64,000 bases of DNA, taken from NCBI GenBank assembly GCA_031551755.1, contig JAVBNE010000096.1, positions 1 to 64,000 on the forward strand. Direction: 5' to 3'. The translations under genes were made by a program, and so were the position numbers. Origin of the DNA: JAVBMU01 sp031551755 (GTDB taxonomy: Bacteria; Actinomycetota; Actinomycetes; Actinomycetales; Cellulomonadaceae). Within the stretch, counting starts at the first letter, position 1; each line of letters opens with the position of its first letter. Of the stretch, positions 54,137 through 62,680 are shown piece after piece. The notes below the pieces were generated by a model. It saw only the letters and a program-made list of their open reading frames with translations, was not told the origin of the DNA and did no database searches.

Positions 54137-55026
54137 AACCGCACTCCACGACTGCGATTGCGGAAGCCGGAGCCGCACCCGTGTCGTCCGCATCCCCCAC
54201 CGGCTCACGCCTGCACGTGGAGGCGGCCACGATCGGCTACGACAAGCGCGTCGTCGCCCGAGACCTGTCAGTGGCGATCCCCGACGAGTCGTTCGCCGTG
54301 ATCGTCGGCCCGAACGCGTGCGGCAAGTCCACGCTGCTGCGCGGACTCTCGCGACTGTTGAGACCGTCGTCCGGGCAGGTCGTCCTCGACGGTGCCGACA
54401 TCCACTCCTTCAAGACCAAAGAGGTCGCACGCCGCGTGGGCCTGCTGCCGCAGACCGCGATCGCCCCCGACGGCATCACCGTCGCCGACCTAGTGGCCCG
54501 GGGCCGCTACCCGCATCAAGGCTTCATGCGCCACTGGACCGAGACTGACGAGCGGGCCGTGGCCCGAGCCATGCGCCAGACCGGGGTAACAGATCTGTCC
54601 GGGCGCCTCGTGGACGAGCTGTCGGGTGGCCAGCGCCAGCGGGTGTGGGTGGCGATGGCGCTCGCGCAGCACGCCGACATCCTGCTGCTCGACGAGCCGA
54701 CCACGTTCCTCGACATCGCCCACCAGATCGAGCTACTGGAGCTGTTCACCGACCTCAACCGCGCAGGCCACACCCTGGTCGCCGTCCTGCACGACCTGAA
54801 CCATGCGGCCCGCTATGGCAGCCACCTCATCGCCATGAAGGACGGTCTGGTCGTCGCCGAGGGCACCCCGGAACAGGTCGTCACCGCCGAGCTGGTCGAG
54901 CACGTGTTCGGCCTGCCCTGCCTGGTTGTTCCTGACCCGGTTGCCGGAACCCCCCAGGTGGTGCCGCTCGGCCGCCAGGAACCTGGCCGAGGTCTGCTGC
55001 ACACCGGCACAGAAGCAGAGTGGTAG
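54133..55026 (+). CDS. Siderophore ABC transporter ATPase (FecE-like)
   Basis: The 297-residue ATPase starts at a GTG at 54133. Walker A GPNACGKSTLLRGLSRLL, Q-loop LLPQTAIAP, signature DELSGGQRQRVWVAMALAQ, Walker B ILLLDEPTTFLD and H-loop AVLHDLNHAARYGSHLI are all intact. With the lipoprotein and two permeases it completes a Fec-type importer. Confidence 0.96.
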   Translation: MKPHSTTAIAEAGAAPVSSASPTGSRLHVEAATIGYDKRVVARDLSVAIPDESFAVIVGPNACGKSTLLRGLSRLLRPSSGQVVLDGADIHSFKTKEVARRVGLLPQTAIAPDGITVADLVARGRYPHQGFMRHWTETDERAVARAMRQTGVTDLSGRLVDELSGGQRQRVWVAMALAQHADILLLDEPTTFLDIAHQIELLELFTDLNRAGHTLVAVLHDLNHAARYGSHLIAMKDGLVVAEGTPEQVVTAELVEHVFGLPCLVVPDPVAGTPQVVPLGRQEPGRGLLHTGTEAEW

Positions 55027-55030
55027 CCAC

Positions 55031-56218
55031 GTGGCCCATCCGTGTGTCATCAAGCTGTCCACCGGCGAGTGGAGTTCACAGACGTTCAGACGGCACCTCG
55101 AGGAGACGGGGGGTCCGCTGGTCGAGCAGGTCGCTGCGGGCGAGGTGGAGGTGACGTTTGTCGACGATCCCGGCGACGACACGACGGTCACCCTCGCGGT
55201 GGTCATAGGCCCGAACATCGCCTTCAACAGCATCGACATCGAGTTCACCTCGGTGCCGGGGACGCCGTTTCGCGTCCTCGCTCTGCGGATGCGCTCGGAC
55301 CTGCGCTTCTCCTACGTGTTCACTCGACGCCGGCCCACCGGTGAGGAACACCGGGTGCCGGACCCGTTCAACGCTCCGCCCAGGTTCGCCGACTGTGCGG
55401 TGAAGAGGTTCTCCGGAGCCTCCGTGGCGGTGCTGCCCGATGCGGCGCCTTTGGCCTCACTCGACCGGGCCGAAGCGCGGCCGGCCCCAGCGATGGAGTC
55501 TGCCGTGCTGACAAGTGAGCGCCTGGGCAATGCGCGCAACGTCTGGGTCTCGATGCCCCCTGGAGAATGGTCGCAGAACAGCGCCCTGCCGTTCGTGATC
55601 CACCTGGACGGGACGCCAGAGCACAGTGCGCCCAGCGTTCGAGATGCCCTCGTCGACGCGGGAGCGATCCGACCCTGCGCGGTGGTCCTCGTCGATCAGC
55701 TCGGGCCGCAGCGTTACAAGGAACTGCTCTGCGATCCGGCATTCTCCCACATGCTGGTCGACGAGCTGCTGCCGTGGCTCCATGCCCGCTATCCACTCTC
55801 ACACGCCCCGCGTGACGTGGCGCTGGCCGGCGAGAGCTTCGGCGGACTATGCGCCGCATGGACGGTGCTCCACCATCCGACGGCGTTCGGCAACGCCATC
55901 ATCCAGTCGCCCTCGTGCGGATACCACCCTGACCTCAGGGGCGGCAGCGGGTCGGGCGAGTTGCTGCGCCGCACACCAGTACCGATGCTAATCGCCGACT
56001 TCCTGGCGGCGGAACCCGCACCGGTCCGCATCTTCCATGACGCGGGCGAGTTGGAGAGCTCGAATACGCACAGCCGCTGGCTGGACCATGTGCTCACGGC
56101 CAAGGGCTACGAAACCGTCTACACGGAGTTCGCCGGCGGACACGACTACGCGTGGTGGCGCGGACTCTTCGCCGACGCCCTGCGCTGGTGCTTCCCGCCG
56201 GTCGGAGAGCTGCCGTGA
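55031..56218 (+). CDS. fes: Fes-type ferric siderophore esterase
   Basis: The 395-residue cytoplasmic enzyme starts at a GTG at 55031, 4 nt after the ATPase. An N-terminal Fes domain (LEETGGPLVEQVAAGEVEVT, LRFSYVFTRR, PDPFNAPPRF) leads to an alpha/beta hydrolase with the nucleophile in LAGESFGGLCAAWTVLHHP and the catalytic histidine in FAGGHDYAWWRGLF. Fes enzymes cut triester catecholate siderophores such as enterobactin, so this locus probably imports a catecholate (inference). Confidence 0.92.
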   Translation: MAHPCVIKLSTGEWSSQTFRRHLEETGGPLVEQVAAGEVEVTFVDDPGDDTTVTLAVVIGPNIAFNSIDIEFTSVPGTPFRVLALRMRSDLRFSYVFTRRRPTGEEHRVPDPFNAPPRFADCAVKRFSGASVAVLPDAAPLASLDRAEARPAPAMESAVLTSERLGNARNVWVSMPPGEWSQNSALPFVIHLDGTPEHSAPSVRDALVDAGAIRPCAVVLVDQLGPQRYKELLCDPAFSHMLVDELLPWLHARYPLSHAPRDVALAGESFGGLCAAWTVLHHPTAFGNAIIQSPSCGYHPDLRGGSGSGELLRRTPVPMLIADFLAAEPAPVRIFHDAGELESSNTHSRWLDHVLTAKGYETVYTEFAGGHDYAWWRGLFADALRWCFPPVGELP

Positions 56219-57960
56219 CCCGCACCGACCCTGCCGGGCTGGGCCGAGGACCACTGACCCGTTGGCTGCCTGTCGTCCTGCGCGCCCCCTCGGAGCCCCG
56301 CGATGCCCCACCGTTCGAAGCCGGGGAGGGGACCACGGCCAGCCGGTTCCTGCTGCGCGTGATCCTCTCGGTCAAGCGGGTGACCATTCCGGCGATGCTG
56401 CTGGCGATCGTGTGGCAGGTGGGCGAGTCGGCAGTCCCGGTGGTGATGGGGCTGGCGATCGACCGCGCCCTGGCGACCGGGGACGCCGGGCAGCTCGTGC
56501 TGTGGCTCGGGGTGCTCCTGGGCCTGTACATCGCCTTGACCGTTGCGGCGCGGCTGTCGAACCGACTGACCGCCTACGCGGTCCAGCTGCTGCAGCACCG
56601 GCTCCGGAGCACCCTGTCCACCGCTGCGCTGCACCCAGTCGGCGGCTGCGGCCCGGCTCCGGACGGAGGCGTGGTCTCCATCATGACCAACGATGTCGCC
56701 CGCCTGGCGAACGCGGCGATCCTGATGGTCATCCCGGTCTCGAGGATCGCCGCGATCGGCTACATCGCGGTATCGCTGCTGACCACCCACTGGCTGCTCG
56801 GCATCGTCGTGCTGGTGGGCGCGCCCGTGGCCGTCTGGCTGATGGGCATGCTGAGCGAGCGGCTTGCCCATGACACCCGCGAATACCAGGCGCTACTGGC
56901 CACCACAGTCGGGCAGGCCACGGACCTGGTTGCCGGCTATCGGGTGGTCAAGGGGGTGCGCGCGGAGGCGGAGGCGACCAGGCGGTATCGTGCGGCGAGC
57001 CAGCAGGCCCTGGTCGGAGCCCAGCGCAACGCCGGTCTGCTGGGGCGGTTCCTCCTGGGCGCGGGCGTGGTCAGCGGGGTGTTCGTCGCCGCGGTGATGG
57101 GGCTGGCCAGCTGGTTCGCCGTGGACGGTCAGCTGACCGTCGGCCAGCTGATCGCCGCAATCGGCCTCACGCAGGCCCTGCTCCCGCAGATGCAGTTCAT
57201 CGCGAGCGCCTCCATCCCCAACCTCGCCGGATCGCGCGGCTCGGCCGCACGCATCCTCGCAGTGCTGCAGGGTGCCGGCAGTCCACGCAACGATCCCGGC
57301 CACGACGTCCGGCAGGCCACCGACCCGCAAGCTGCGCTGTCGGCGCTGCCCGTGCTGGAGGTGTCCGTGCGGGATACGACGGTCACGGTGGCGCCCGGCG
57401 AGCTCGTGGGCTTGCGCACAGACGACCGGACTGCCGCCCGTGTCGTCGAGGCACTGCAGAACCCGTGGGCCGGCCAACAGGTCGAGGCGCGGCTCGACGG
57501 ACTCGCGGCGAATGCGCTGCCCTCTGCCCAGTACCGATCGCGGGTCACTGTCGCCCCGCACCGCGTCACGCTGTTCAGCGGCACGCTCCGCGACAACCTC
57601 GCCACCACGGCCGACGCGTCCCAGCGGGTGGCCGCCGCGGTGTGGGCAGCCGCATGTGACGATTTCGCGGCAGACCTCGACCTCCTGGTCGGTGAGGGCG
57701 GCAACCGCCTCTCCGGTGGCCAGCGACAGCGGGTCGCGCTCGCCCGAGCGCTGGCGAGCGATGCCCCTGTGCTCGTGCTGCACGACCCGACCACCGCCGT
57801 CGACTCGGTGACCGAGCACGTGATCGCGGAGCGGCTGCGCGGCGTCCGCACAGGCCGATCGACCCTCCTGCTCACCTCCTCCCATACACTGCTCGGGCAT
57901 TGCGACCGTGTCGTCGATCTGCTCGACGATGTCCCCATGCCCAAGAGGACGACACAGTGA
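56215..57960 (+). CDS. Exporter-fold ABC transporter half A, ATPase lacking Walker A and B (IrtAB/YbtPQ-like)
   Basis: The 581-residue protein starts at a GTG at 56215. It has six membrane segments (residues ~55-300) and an ATPase domain in which the P-loop is lost (GELVGLRTDDRTAARVVEAL has no GxxGxGKS/T), Q-loop Gln is His (TVAPHRVTLFSG), and Walker B reads VLVLHDPTTAVDS with the Asp and catalytic Glu replaced by His and Asp. The signature NRLSGGQRQRVALARAL and D-loop are intact. It can offer only the signature side of an ATP site. It pairs with the next gene (4-nt overlap). Confidence 0.9.
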   Translation: MTRTDPAGLGRGPLTRWLPVVLRAPSEPRDAPPFEAGEGTTASRFLLRVILSVKRVTIPAMLLAIVWQVGESAVPVVMGLAIDRALATGDAGQLVLWLGVLLGLYIALTVAARLSNRLTAYAVQLLQHRLRSTLSTAALHPVGGCGPAPDGGVVSIMTNDVARLANAAILMVIPVSRIAAIGYIAVSLLTTHWLLGIVVLVGAPVAVWLMGMLSERLAHDTREYQALLATTVGQATDLVAGYRVVKGVRAEAEATRRYRAASQQALVGAQRNAGLLGRFLLGAGVVSGVFVAAVMGLASWFAVDGQLTVGQLIAAIGLTQALLPQMQFIASASIPNLAGSRGSAARILAVLQGAGSPRNDPGHDVRQATDPQAALSALPVLEVSVRDTTVTVAPGELVGLRTDDRTAARVVEALQNPWAGQQVEARLDGLAANALPSAQYRSRVTVAPHRVTLFSGTLRDNLATTADASQRVAAAVWAAACDDFAADLDLLVGEGGNRLSGGQRQRVALARALASDAPVLVLHDPTTAVDSVTEHVIAERLRGVRTGRSTLLLTSSHTLLGHCDRVVDLLDDVPMPKRTTQ

Positions 57961-59666
57961 GTGGCGGGCTGCCCATCGCGGACGGGCGCACGACGGCCCG
58001 CGAGGCATGGCGGTTCAGCCGCGGGCACCGGCTCCGGCTCGTCGCGCTCGGCGTGCTGGGGATCGCCAGCACGGCCGCCGGCCTCATCCCGCCCGTGGCC
58101 GTCGGGCAACTCATCGATCGCGTACAGGCCGGAGTCGCGGATCTCGGCACCGTGCTGACCGCCACCGCGGTGATGGCGCTCTCGGCGGTCCTCGGCGCGG
58201 CGGGCACTGCGCTGGCGATCGTACTGGGTACTCGCACCTACCACGCCATCCTGGCCGCATTGCGCGAGCGGCTCGTGGAACGCGCCCTCACGCTCCCGCA
58301 GCGCCGTGTGGAGCGTACGGGCACCGGAGACCTGATCTCCCGGTCGTCCGACGACGTCACGGCGGTCGCCGATGCCGCTCCCGCCGTGATCCCGGCACTC
58401 ACCGTCTCGGTGTTCACCATCGTGGTGTCGCTGGGTGGGCTCGCGGCCCTGGAATGGCCCTACGCGGTCGCCTTCGTCGTCGTCCTGCCTGTCTACGCCC
58501 TCGCTCTGCAGTGGTACCTGCGAACTGGGCCACGGGTCTACCGCGCTGAGCGGGCGGCGATGAGCATGCGTGCCCAGCAGATCCTCGAGTCCCAGCGCGG
58601 TTACGCGACCGTGCTCGGTTTCGGGCTTGCCGAGCAACGGCATCGCACAGTGATGACCACATCCTGGGGTGTCGCGGTGCAGTCGCTGCGGGCACGGATC
58701 GTGCAGAGCATGCTCAACGGCCGCCTCAACCTCGGAGAGTTCCTAAGCCTGGCAGCGGTCCTCGTCGTCGGGTTCATCCTCGTCGCGCGAGGAGACTCCA
58801 GCGTCGGCGGCGCCACCACCGCCATGCTGCTCGTGCTGCGTCTGCTCGCGCCGGTCAACCAGCTGCTCTTCGTGATCGACACCCTCCAGTCCGCCCTCGC
58901 GTCACTGAGCCGGATGATCGGCGTCGCCACGATCCCGCAGGACACGAACGAGCCAGCGCCCACCGCGGGAGCAGACGCCGCTGTCCGACTCCGCGACGTG
59001 ACCTTCCGGTACGAAGACGGACCCCTCGTACTCGACCACATCAACCTGGACCTGCCCGCCGGTCAGCACATCGCCGTGGTCGGCGCCTCCGGAGCCGGGA
59101 AGACCACGCTCGCCGCCGTGATCGCGGGCATCCACCCGCCCGAGACCGGCGATGTCGCCCGCCCGGGCAACATCGCCGTGATCACCCAGGACGTCCACGT
59201 CTTCGCAGGGACCGTGCGCGAGAACCTCACTCTCGCCGCCACTGGGGCCACCGACGGCGATATTCGCGCGGCAGCCCAAGCGACAGGCGCGGCCGATCTG
59301 CTCGACCTGCTCCCGGACGGCCTCGACACGGTCGTCGGCACCAGTGGGCACTCGCTCACCGACGCCCAGGCACAACAGCTCGCCCTCGCTCGCGTGCTGC
59401 TCGCCGATCCCACCTTGGCGATCCTCGACGAAGCCACCGCCGAGGCCGGCTCCACCCACGCCGGACTGTTCGACCAGGCAGTCCTCGCCGTCGTGGCCGG
59501 CCGAACCTGCCTCGTCATCGCGCACCGGCTCTCCCAAGCTGCCGTCTGCGACCAGATCGTGGTGATGGAGCACGGCCGGATCATCGAAGCCGGAACCCAC
59601 GGCGCGCTCGTCGCGGCCAACGGCGTGTACGCAGAGCTGTGGACAGCGTGGGAGGCTGAGCGATGA
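57957..59666 (+). CDS. Exporter-fold ABC transporter half B, ATPase lacking the signature motif (IrtAB/YbtPQ-like)
   Basis: The 569-residue partner starts at a GTG at 57957. After six membrane segments its ATPase has Walker A AVVGASGAGKTTLAAVI, Q-loop VITQDVHVFAG, Walker B LAILDEATAEAG with catalytic Glu and H-loop VIAHRLSQ. The signature is lost (HSLTDAQAQQLALARVL in place of LSGGQ) and the D-loop is AEAG. Its Walker motifs and the signature of half A together would make one working ATP site. In IrtAB and YbtPQ this fold imports siderophores (established for those); the same direction is inferred from context. Confidence 0.9.
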   Translation: MSGGLPIADGRTTAREAWRFSRGHRLRLVALGVLGIASTAAGLIPPVAVGQLIDRVQAGVADLGTVLTATAVMALSAVLGAAGTALAIVLGTRTYHAILAALRERLVERALTLPQRRVERTGTGDLISRSSDDVTAVADAAPAVIPALTVSVFTIVVSLGGLAALEWPYAVAFVVVLPVYALALQWYLRTGPRVYRAERAAMSMRAQQILESQRGYATVLGFGLAEQRHRTVMTTSWGVAVQSLRARIVQSMLNGRLNLGEFLSLAAVLVVGFILVARGDSSVGGATTAMLLVLRLLAPVNQLLFVIDTLQSALASLSRMIGVATIPQDTNEPAPTAGADAAVRLRDVTFRYEDGPLVLDHINLDLPAGQHIAVVGASGAGKTTLAAVIAGIHPPETGDVARPGNIAVITQDVHVFAGTVRENLTLAATGATDGDIRAAAQATGAADLLDLLPDGLDTVVGTSGHSLTDAQAQQLALARVLLADPTLAILDEATAEAGSTHAGLFDQAVLAVVAGRTCLVIAHRLSQAAVCDQIVVMEHGRIIEAGTHGALVAANGVYAELWTAWEAER

Positions 59667-59707
59667 CGGCCGCTGGGACGTGGGGTGTCGATTTCTCGTC
59701 GGGCCGC
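59663..59707 (+). pseudogene. Truncated next gene of the siderophore operon
   Basis: An ATG at 59663 overlaps the stop of half B (ATGA), the same coupling used throughout the operon. About 15 codons (MTAAGTWGVDFSSG) follow before the sequence becomes antisense to a fic remnant. The frame closes about 40 codons later. This looks like the 5' end of a lost operon gene. Confidence 0.5.
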
Positions 59708-60057
59708 CAGTCATGCCCGCGAGGCTTCGCCATGGTGCTGAGGCGGCCAGGACCGGGTGTGAGGACGCCGTCGTGCACAACACATCGATCGTGTTCCGAG
59801 CGCCTCGATCCGACAGTCCGAACACGTTAACGACGTGCTCTGCGGTGACCACCGGCTGTGCGAAGAATGCGTCCGAAAGCAGCCAGGCAGAGGATGCTGA
59901 TCGTGCCCGGATCTGCTCACGCCAACGTGCACGAATGTCAGCGATCGAGGCCGCGAGCTCTCTCCCGTTGGCGGTCGCGGCCAGCGAAGCCTCTGCGGTG
60001 CCGTGGCGTACCGTGAGCCAGCCGATCAGGTCGCGGATGAGAGGTTGAGTGGTCACG
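59690..60057 (-). pseudogene. Broken fic copy joined to the first 13 codons of the unknown gene
   Basis: The frame starts at a GTG at 60057 with TTQPLIRDLIGW, the same as the gene at 45495. It then switches at about 60018 to a Fic C-terminal winged helix (AASIADIRARWREQIRARSA, SAWLLSDAFFAQPVVTAEHV, LSDRGARNTIDVL). Near 59780 the Fic homology moves to another frame (HDGVLTPGPG), so there is a frameshift. The Fic motif domain is absent. It is a hybrid remnant. Confidence 0.7.
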
Positions 60058-60084
60058 CGTGGGCTCCGCTCGAAGCTCGGTGGC
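60019..60084 (-). repeat. 66-bp direct repeat A, copy 2
   Basis: It matches 45458-45523 at about 61 of 66 positions. It supplies the start codon, 13 codons and upstream region of the hybrid remnant. Confidence 0.85.
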
Positions 60085-60108
60085 AGCGGGAGCGCGTTCG
60101 GACGAGCC

Positions 60109-60324
60109 TCACCAGGGGTCGAATATGGCCGATAGCAGCTTTCCCAGGCCCCGGCCGACCCAGACGATCGCCCGCCCAATCATCGCCACACCGCTGAAGA
60201 GGTCGGAAGCATCGAGCGCCCGGCTGATCGCTCGGAAAGGCCGCCCCACCTGGTACCAAAACCCTTGCTTCGACCGGTCTCGTACGGTCACGGCGCTATA
60301 GTGCCACAACAATGGCGCCTCCAT
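60109..60324 (-). CDS. Possible 71-residue small protein
   Basis: From an ATG at 60324, the peptide has a charged first half (SAVTVRDRSKQGFWYQVGRP) and an amphipathic or membrane-like second half (FSGVAMIGRAIVWVGRGLGK). The codon third positions are fairly GC-rich, as in real genes here. No homologue is recognised and the ribosome site is not clear. It lies between the hybrid fic remnant and abiEii. Confidence 0.4.
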   Translation of the reverse strand: MEAPLLWHYSAVTVRDRSKQGFWYQVGRPFRAISRALDASDLFSGVAMIGRAIVWVGRGLGKLLSAIFDPW

Positions 60325-60454
60325 CCCGGCCCGGATCGGTCACTGCGCTGCTGGCGCGCCGGACGGCTCGTTGACCGGTTCCTCGGCGGGCGGCAGCCAT
60401 GGGGCAGGCAGAAAGTGCTGCAAGCTTCCTGGGCAGGAGATGCCGAGTTGCGCT

Positions 60455-61396
60455 TCAGGAAGGCGGAGTCGGGGAGTCGGTCGCTCTCACGGCGGACGAT
60501 TCACCCACCCAGGCGCGCACAGTCGGTTGCCATACGTGACCGATGGCTGAGCCATCCAGGACTGGGTCGGCGAAGACCTCGACCTCGTCGAGCAACGTCT
60601 GAAAGCTTTCCGGCGTGCTGCCGACCAAACGCTGCTTGCGCCGCCAGGCGCTCCATCGGGGCTGGGCGACGTCACCCATACCGATCAGCGACTCATGAAG
60701 GCTCAGGAGTTCGACCTTTCGGTGATCCGCAACGACCTCCATCGAAGCCGTAAGCCCTTGTCCGTCGATGCTCTGAGTCCGACTGATCAAGGCAAGATCG
60801 ACAAAGTCGCGCCATCGTGTGTTCGCCACACCCCGGTCGATCGCCGTAACAATCTTCTCCGCAAGAACCATCTGTACCGGATACCCCTTGAGCTTTACCT
60901 CGCCCCCAAGGAGCAGCGGCAACGTCGTTTCCTGCGGCGCCGGCCAAATCGGGTCGCCAAAGTTGACGTCGACGTAAATGGGGACCCGCGCCTTGGACAC
61001 GGCCACACGCAGATGGACGCGGACGCCGGTGTAGTCGGCCTCGTCGCGGATGGTCTCGCTGCGGAGCCTTCCGGCTTCGAAATCGACACCGTCGACGACG
61101 TCAATGGACAGGATCTCCCGTATCCGGTGCTCAACGTCGTCGATGTCGTTGGTGAATCCGGCTGCGGCAAGATCGATATCCCGGGTAGGACGCCGCGCCG
61201 CAAAGGCCGCGAGTAGCACGCCGCCCTTGAGCACGAAGTCATCGCGCTGATCTGAGGCGGCAAGGCGGGTCAGGAAGCCCTCGAGGGCATACAGCGCCAG
61301 ATACTCCGCAGGATCGCGCCCCTGCGCCTTGGCAAGATTGCGCAGGTCGTTGTAAGCCCGGCCCGCCGGGGTCTCCCGTGTCGGATTGGGACTCAC
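60455..61396 (-). CDS. abiEii: AbiEii-type nucleotidyltransferase toxin
   Basis: The 313-residue protein starts at a GTG at 61396 overlapping the antitoxin stop. It shows the DUF1814 motifs: FVLKGGVLLAAFAARRPTRD and DIDLAAAG (the GG and DxD of the nucleotidyltransferase), YVDVNFGDPIWPA and the lysine in VLAEKIVTAIDRG. AbiEii/MenT-type toxins add nucleotides to tRNA or related targets. It forms a type IV toxin-antitoxin pair that can act against phage. Confidence 0.9.
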   Translation of the reverse strand: MSPNPTRETPAGRAYNDLRNLAKAQGRDPAEYLALYALEGFLTRLAASDQRDDFVLKGGVLLAAFAARRPTRDIDLAAAGFTNDIDDVEHRIREILSIDVVDGVDFEAGRLRSETIRDEADYTGVRVHLRVAVSKARVPIYVDVNFGDPIWPAPQETTLPLLLGGEVKLKGYPVQMVLAEKIVTAIDRGVANTRWRDFVDLALISRTQSIDGQGLTASMEVVADHRKVELLSLHESLIGMGDVAQPRWSAWRRKQRLVGSTPESFQTLLDEVEVFADPVLDGSAIGHVWQPTVRAWVGESSAVRATDSPTPPS

Positions 61397-61947
61397 AGCA
61401 GCACCCGGAGCGACTCGCGGATCGCGGTGATGGTCTGCGGGAACTTTCCTGCGGTGCGAAGCAGTTCTGCAGGCGAACTGCCCGAGCGTCGTACCCAACG
61501 CCGCAGGGCCTCGTTCGCCTGGTCGATTCCCTCGAGATACGCGATCCGGAATGCGTCCACGATGCTCCGCTCAGCCGAGTACACCCGCAGGTCCGGGTGC
61601 TCGGCCATGGCGACACGGCCCACCTCGAACGTTTCCTGCCCGAACGCATGCCACGTCACATGCTCGAAGCCGGCGGGAAACCTGGTACCGCGTGGCAACG
61701 CGATGTCGGTCGCGATCGGAATCTCGTCGCTCAGCCCGTGGTAAACGAGCGCGCTCGTCAGACACATCGTTGCGGCTGGCTTGACCGCCGCGACGCCCGC
61801 CAGCGAGGCCAAGGCTGGGTCGAAATCGCCGGGCCGGATGTACACCCCCCGCCCGATCCTCTCCAGCTCGCCGGACCGAGCCATGCGGTAGACCTCGTCC
61901 TTACGCAGCCCCGCCGCGCGTGCCGACTCCAGCGTCAGGACCGACAT
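61393..61947 (-). CDS. abiEi: AbiEi-type antitoxin
   Basis: The 184-residue protein has an N-terminal winged helix (LRKDEVYRMARSGELERIGR, GVYIRP) and the AbiEi C-terminal domain (CLTSALVYHGLSDEIP, RIAYLEGIDQANEALRRWVR). An AAGGAGGTGAG ribosome site lies before the ATG at 61947. AbiEi represses its own promoter; the repeats at 61964-61991 are the likely target. Confidence 0.92.
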   Translation of the reverse strand: MSVLTLESARAAGLRKDEVYRMARSGELERIGRGVYIRPGDFDPALASLAGVAAVKPAATMCLTSALVYHGLSDEIPIATDIALPRGTRFPAGFEHVTWHAFGQETFEVGRVAMAEHPDLRVYSAERSIVDAFRIAYLEGIDQANEALRRWVRRSGSSPAELLRTAGKFPQTITAIRESLRVLL

Positions 61948-61963
61948 CTGCTCACCTCCTTAC

Positions 61964-61991
61964 TGTCTACAGGAAGGGTATACCTGTCTAC
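61964..61991 (-). promoter_or_regulatory. Promoter/operator of abiEi-abiEii
   Basis: TGTCTAC occurs at 61964-61970 and 61985-61991, a direct repeat 21 bp apart (two helical turns). Between them lies the palindrome GGTATACC, which also contains a TATACC stretch that could be a -10 box for the minus-strand operon. Confidence 0.55.
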
Positions 61992-62214
61992 GGTTAGCAC
62001 TAAGCCACATGGGCAGCGGGCGGGCGGATCGGTGTCATCAGATGACCAAGATCCCAAAGCGACCAGCAGACGAATGCCCGAGCCAAACGTGGCTCAGCAC
62101 CACCAGACCGCGCGGTCATCGGGACCCGGCATGTCCGCAGGAAGCTGGCGTAGGTACGACACGAGATCTCGACCACTGGCCCGGTGCCTCAAGCTAACCG
62201 ACTCGCACCGACCG

Positions 62215-62532
62215 CTAGAAGTTGATCATGTGCCCCGTGAGTCCGTGGAACGCCTCCTGGAGTGCCTCCGACAGGGTCGGGTGGGTGTGCACATTGCGGA
62301 TCAGCTCGGTGGCGGTGAGGTCCCACTTCTGCGCCAGGGTCAGCTCCGGCAGCAGCTCGGAGACGTCGGGACCGATCAGGTGCCCACCCAGCAACTCCCC
62401 GTAATGGGAGTCCGCGATCAGCTTGACGAAACCGGTCGGGTCGCCGAGGCCGTGGGCCTTGCCGTTCGCCATGAACGGGAAGGACGCCACCAGCACGTCG
62501 TAGAGACCGCCCCTTATTGAAGTGAACCTCAA
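62215..62532 (-). pseudogene. lpd: C-terminal fragment of dihydrolipoamide dehydrogenase
   Basis: From about 62502 the frame reads YDVLVASFPFMANGKAHGLG, then LIADSHYGELLGGHLIGPDV, ending IRNVHTHPTLSEALQEAFHG. This is the dimerisation domain of Lpd with the active-site histidine-glutamate pair (HPTLSE). About 98 residues of roughly 460 are left; the FAD and NAD domains are missing. The break is just before direct repeat B copy 2. Confidence 0.88.
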
Positions 62533-62545
62533 ACTAATTAGGCGC
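62517..62545 (+). repeat. 29-bp direct repeat B, copy 2
   Basis: TTGAAGTGAACCTCAAACTA followed by ATTAGGCGC matches 47256-47284 at 26 of 29 positions. It sits exactly where the lpd fragment breaks off. Confidence 0.8.
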
Positions 62546-62680
62546 CCAGGGCTCTGCGCGTGCGAGCTGGACGATGTCGACGTGATCGCGCCAACGAGTA
62601 CTCGTGATGCCCCGCTCGCGAATCGTCAAGGGTGGGAGTGTCAGGAACCGGCAAGCTGCGGGCACACCCACTCCCGAACT

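Noticed and set aside
47373..59666. Siderophore synthesis (NRPS or DHB) genes inside the uptake locus
   Set aside because: Looked for adenylation, condensation and isochorismate motifs; none present. The methyltransferase-like domain alone is not evidence for synthesis.
58902..60179. Single 425-codon protein on the minus strand under the second ABC half
   Set aside because: Only the first ~120 codons (13-codon leader and Fic fragment) have homology; the rest is antisense to the ABC gene.
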